Shown here: positions 21,510 to 30,000 of the stretch, one piece after another
How the letters are laid out: each line of letters begins with the position of its first letter
Position numbering within the stretch: the stretch's first letter is position 1
Source: Glandiceps talaboti
Taxonomy: Eukaryota; Hemichordata; Enteropneusta; Spengelidae
DNA: 30,000 nucleotides
Assembly (NCBI RefSeq): GCF_964340395.1
Contig: NC_135571.1
Location: 10,596,440-10,626,439, forward strand
Direction of reading: 5' to 3'
Notes under the pieces: generated by a model
The model's input: only the letters and a program-made list of their open reading frames with translations
The model's database searches: none
Told to the model about the DNA's origin: nothing
Translations under genes and position numbers: made by a program

Positions 21510-21865
21510 TTCCCATGGCAACCTAGTATCATGAAGTTACAAAATACATAGCAAAGGGAAACCCATACATGAAAAATTGAAAAAAAAATAAAAATTTGGC
21601 ATACAGCGTGGCAGAATGGATGGTGAACTTTTAAGTTTCCATTCCATTTTCTTGATAATAGACTTCTACATGTATATTCCCATGGCAACCTAGTATCATG
21701 AAGCGACAAAATACATGGCAAATGGAAACCATACATGAAAAATGAAAAAAATGTGCATGTAGCGTGCGCGTGGCAGGAATGGATGGCAGGTGTACTTGTC
21801 CTTTGTTTCAAGCATTGCGGTTCTTGTATGTTTCTATGGCAACCGGATTGTATGAACGTCTGCAA
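21510..21865 (+). repeat. Diverged direct duplication with CCATGGCAAC
   Basis: ATTCCCATGGCAACCTAGTA plus TCATGAAG occurs at about 21,509 and 21,677, each followed by ACAAAATACAT, GGAAAC and CATACATGAAAAA, then by a GTGGCAG-AATGGATGG motif. A third partial start (TTCTATGGCAACCGGATTGT) occurs at about 21,831. The unit is about 165 bp. Each start holds an X-box half-site (CCATGGCAAC). Confidence 0.65.
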
Positions 21866-22049
21866 CAAGTAATTAAAAGAGAAACATCCATGTAGTGAAA
21901 TGAGTAATGTGTATATATGCATCTTAAATTTAAGGCGTCCATCGGGTCAGTAAGTTATAGAAATAAATAGTTCCTGTGACACCACTAAGTGATAACTTAT
22001 CAGAACATTGGTGTAGAAAGGGAATGAACTTTACTGAAAATCAAAGTTC

Positions 22050-22631
22050 TTACAGCTGATTCGACAACATAAAGAACGATAATGTTTACATAGATGTTGA
22101 TAGATTACTAGTATTGATTTCAAAGTTAGTCTCAACATTTGCTACAACTGTGACACACAGTTGCAGTTACACTAAAACTTAGAGATAATATCAGCAGTAA
22201 ACACGAGGGTGCACACACTTAGTAGTCGCCTTGTCAGGAAATACTAGTCCCATGTATTTTTGAATGATATAGCTTCTACAATAGTAAGTAATTCTACTTT
22301 AAACGTGTGCAGTTTTTCATAGTTATAATTTGCAGATATTTACATGGACTCATTCAACCACAAAACTGATGAGCATATATCTCTGAAAAGAAAGCAATAT
22401 TTAGTCAGGGAAAAGTAGAAAACTCAAAGTACAAAGTTGTCTATTCATTCAGGCAAACCCACTGACTCGTTATCAGTATCCAACTGTGATACGATTGTGA
22501 AATCTGCAAGTTGTGTACTTTACACTTCCACAAGTGAAGTAAACTTTGAGACTAACTTTGAAACCATTACTACTAATCTATTAACATCTATGTAAACATT
22601 ATCATTCTTTAATTTGTCGAATTGGCTGTAA
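22050..22631. repeat. Inverted repeat, about 86-bp arms, 409-bp loop
   Basis: Arm 1 (22,050-22,135) and the reverse complement of arm 2 (22,545-22,631) share GATAATGTTTACATAGATGTT and TTTCAAAGTTAGTCTCAA with only scattered differences, by eye about 85-90% identical. No open frame is associated. It could be a foldback element or the ends of a non-autonomous transposon. Confidence 0.75.
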
Positions 22632-22649
22632 AACATCTCCAAACTTTAC

Positions 22650-22708
22650 CATCTACAATCTTGCTTCTGGTTCTTTTGATATAATAAACGGAATCTGTGA
22701 TCCATCAT
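22650..22708 (-). CDS. Weak candidate first exon behind a CCAAT cluster
   Basis: ATGATGGATCACAGATTCCG begins MMDHRFRLLYQKNQKQDCR and reaches a donor AGATG|GTAAAG in phase 2. Upstream on the same strand are an AT-rich TATATAATTATA stretch and four CCAAT boxes. No following exon was identified. A chance short frame is quite possible. Confidence 0.25.
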
Positions 22709-22794
22709 CTTGTTATCGCGGGAACTGACAATCATTTATTATTGTGACAAGAACTATTTATTTCTGGGAGTATAATTATATATCAGCTGTGCTA

Positions 22795-22921
22795 ATTGGA
22801 TGAATCAACTGTGATGAAATTATAAGCAGCATGTTGATTGGATGGACCAGCTTCATGTAAATACATTATTGAGAGCTGAGTGCTGATTGGTTGCTGGATT
22901 TGTGAGCTGACTGCTGATTGG
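22795..22921 (-). promoter_or_regulatory. Cluster of four CCAAT boxes
   Basis: ATTGG (CCAAT on the minus strand) occurs at 22795-22799, 22837-22841, 22886-22890 and 22917-22921. The last two sit in CTGATTGGTT, the complement of the full NF-Y consensus AACCAATCAG. The spacing of 31-49 bp is typical of NF-Y promoters. Confidence 0.45.
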
Positions 22922-23235
22922 TTGATGAGAGTTGCAATGATCAATGCCATTTATGTCCACTTGAGTCTAAAAACATGTATATAGTACAGTTGTGTTATCA
23001 ATTAAAAAATTAAAAATGATTATGTAATATGGCCACTTTGAAAACAGTTATTATAACACCACTGTTTACATCCTGCATAGTATCCAGAAAATGTCTTCTT
23101 CTTGCATATGGTGTTAGAGAAAGAAATCATAATTTTCAAATAAGAAAATTTCAAAAATGGATAAGAATACTACTTACATAAATTGTACTCCTAAATGTTT
23201 TATACTTCAAGTGTGCAAGGAACTGTCATCAATTC

Positions 23236-23840
23236 TTGTGGTCATCTAACTCCTCAGTGATATCATCTATAACAGTGTTTTTTCCTTGTGTCCTTGTGAT
23301 GTCATCAATTCTTGTGATGAAACTGATCTTCAGTGATATCACCATCTCAAATAACATAACAGTATGTGTATATTGTGATGTCATCAATTCTTGTGGTCAT
23401 CAATTCCTTTTCGGTGATATCATCTATAACAGTGTGTTCCTTGTGATGTCATCAATTCGTGTGGTAATCAATTCCTTTTTAGTCCATAACAGTGTGTTCC
23501 TTGTGATGTCATCACTTCTTGTGGTTATCTATTCCTTTTCAGTGATATCATCTATAACAGTGTGTTCCTTGTGATGTCATCAATTCGTGTGGTCATCAAT
23601 TCCTTTTCAGTGAAATCATCTATAACAGTGTGTTCCTTATGATGTCATCAATTCGTGTGGTCATCTATTCCTATTTAGTGATATCATCTATAACAGTGTG
23701 TTCCTTGTGATGTCATCAATTTGTGTGGTCATCAATTCCTCAAGTTTTTAGTGATATCATCTATAACAGTGTGTTCCTTGTGATGTCATCAATTCGTGTG
23801 GTCATCAATTCCTATTTAGTGATATCATCTATAGCAGTTT
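23236..23840 (+). repeat. 68-bp minisatellite, about 8 units
   Basis: The unit is TGATATCATCTATAACAGTG, TGTTCCTTGTGATGTCATCA, ATTCGTGTGGTCATCAATTC and CTTTTCAG. Copies are less alike than in the other arrays and one has lost TGATATCATC. Isolated GATGTCATC motifs continue to about 24,010. It lies downstream of the SWSAP1 stop codon and may be in its 3' UTR. Confidence 0.9.
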
Positions 23841-24043
23841 GTCATTGTGATGTCATCCCTGGGATATAATGTCATCAGTATGATAGTTCAACTATGATGT
23901 CATCAGACAGAATGAAGTTCTGTAAAGTTCTGTAACCATTGATGTCACTTTTTCTTCCTGTGACTTACTCGTGATGTCATCTATGCTCCATTTCCATGAC
24001 AACACTCGTGATGTCATCTGTCCTCCACTGCAATGACAACAGT

Positions 24044-29747
<5,704 letters not shown>

Positions 29748-29865
29748 CTGAAACAAAACAAAACAAAAATTTGTAACAAAACCAGTGTAAGGCTAAAGTT
29801 TATGCTTAAAGCGGCTCTAGCTGCAATGGGACCATCTTTGAAAATGTATTTTTTATATAATGAAA

Positions 29866-29925
29866 TTAGGCGTAATAAAAAAAAATGTATGGTTCCGATT
29901 ACGCTTTACGTTTTACATTTTCATT
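29866..29925 (+). mobile_element. Fragment of the GGTTCCGATTAC repeat (copy 2)
   Basis: TTAGGCGTAATAAAAAAAAA followed by TGTATGGTTCCGATTAC matches the start of the element at 9,654. Only this end is recognisable. It lies upstream of the first SWSAP1 exon seen here. Confidence 0.45.
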
Positions 29926-30000
29926 CACTGGCACAAAAAAACAAGATGTCGTCTGCTACAGATATTAGTACTAGATACCTGACAAACATTTCAAAGATTC

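Noticed and set aside
21503-21922. 139-codon minus-strand frame with repeated CHRNIQ-like pieces
   Set aside because: It follows the 165-bp non-coding duplication; no start context or splice sites.

Overview
The window reads as animal nuclear DNA. It is AT-rich, has GT-AG introns separating short exons, long intergenic stretches, many microsatellites and minisatellites, and no operon-like gene packing. The best anchor is a split gene on the minus strand (24,044-29,747) whose five exons join with consistent phases and give an animal SWSAP1, the RecA-like ATPase partner of SWS1/ZSWIM7 in homologous recombination. From memory, amphioxus (Branchiostoma) genes are known for minisatellites that span exon-intron junctions. 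Because that feature is prominent here, a cephalochordate is my leading guess for the source, but another marine invertebrate is possible.

Layout. 1-1,456: a probable small membrane-protein gene on the minus strand (exon 1 at 1,343-1,456, probable last exon at 15-107), with a 73-bp minisatellite in its intron and a promoter holding two octamers around a perfect DR1. 2,007-2,330: copy of a dispersed repeat. 3,643-3,799: octamer, X-box and a tiny first exon on the plus strand. A phase-compatible exon lies at 7,761-7,834, followed directly by a 59-bp minisatellite (to about 8,437), and a possible last exon at 8,525-8,609. 5,724-6,525: ATGT and GA microsatellites. 9,072-11,325: two weak candidate exons on the plus strand, a dispersed repeat, and a 16-bp tandem of three CREs. 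14,186-14,945: CpG- and E2F-rich promoter region with the first coding exon of an unidentified minus-strand gene (14,402-14,566). 15,066-16,400: ATGT microsatellite and a GGTCTAAAATGG repeat. 16,410-18,679: 34-bp minisatellite of about 66 units. 18,680-22,930: mostly non-coding, with microsatellites, a duplicated block, an inverted repeat and a CCAAT-box cluster beside a candidate minus-strand first exon. 23,236-23,840: 68-bp minisatellite. 24,044-29,747: SWSAP1 exons with introns full of simple repeats, including a 1,452-bp array of a 44-bp unit.

The most unusual thing here is the relation between minisatellites and splice sites. The 44-bp array is built from the last 24 nt of a SWSAP1 exon plus the first 20 nt of its intron, so the intron opens with 33 intact copies of the same 5' splice site, each also carrying a CArG-box core. 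The 59-bp array has the same design on the opposite strand: about 19 nt of exon end plus 40 nt of intron, giving 11 donors. The other three minisatellites also contain splice-like motifs, but no coding exon is established at their edges.

Limits: apart from SWSAP1, gene calls rest on splice signals, reading-frame phase and promoter motifs read by eye. None was checked against transcripts or databases.
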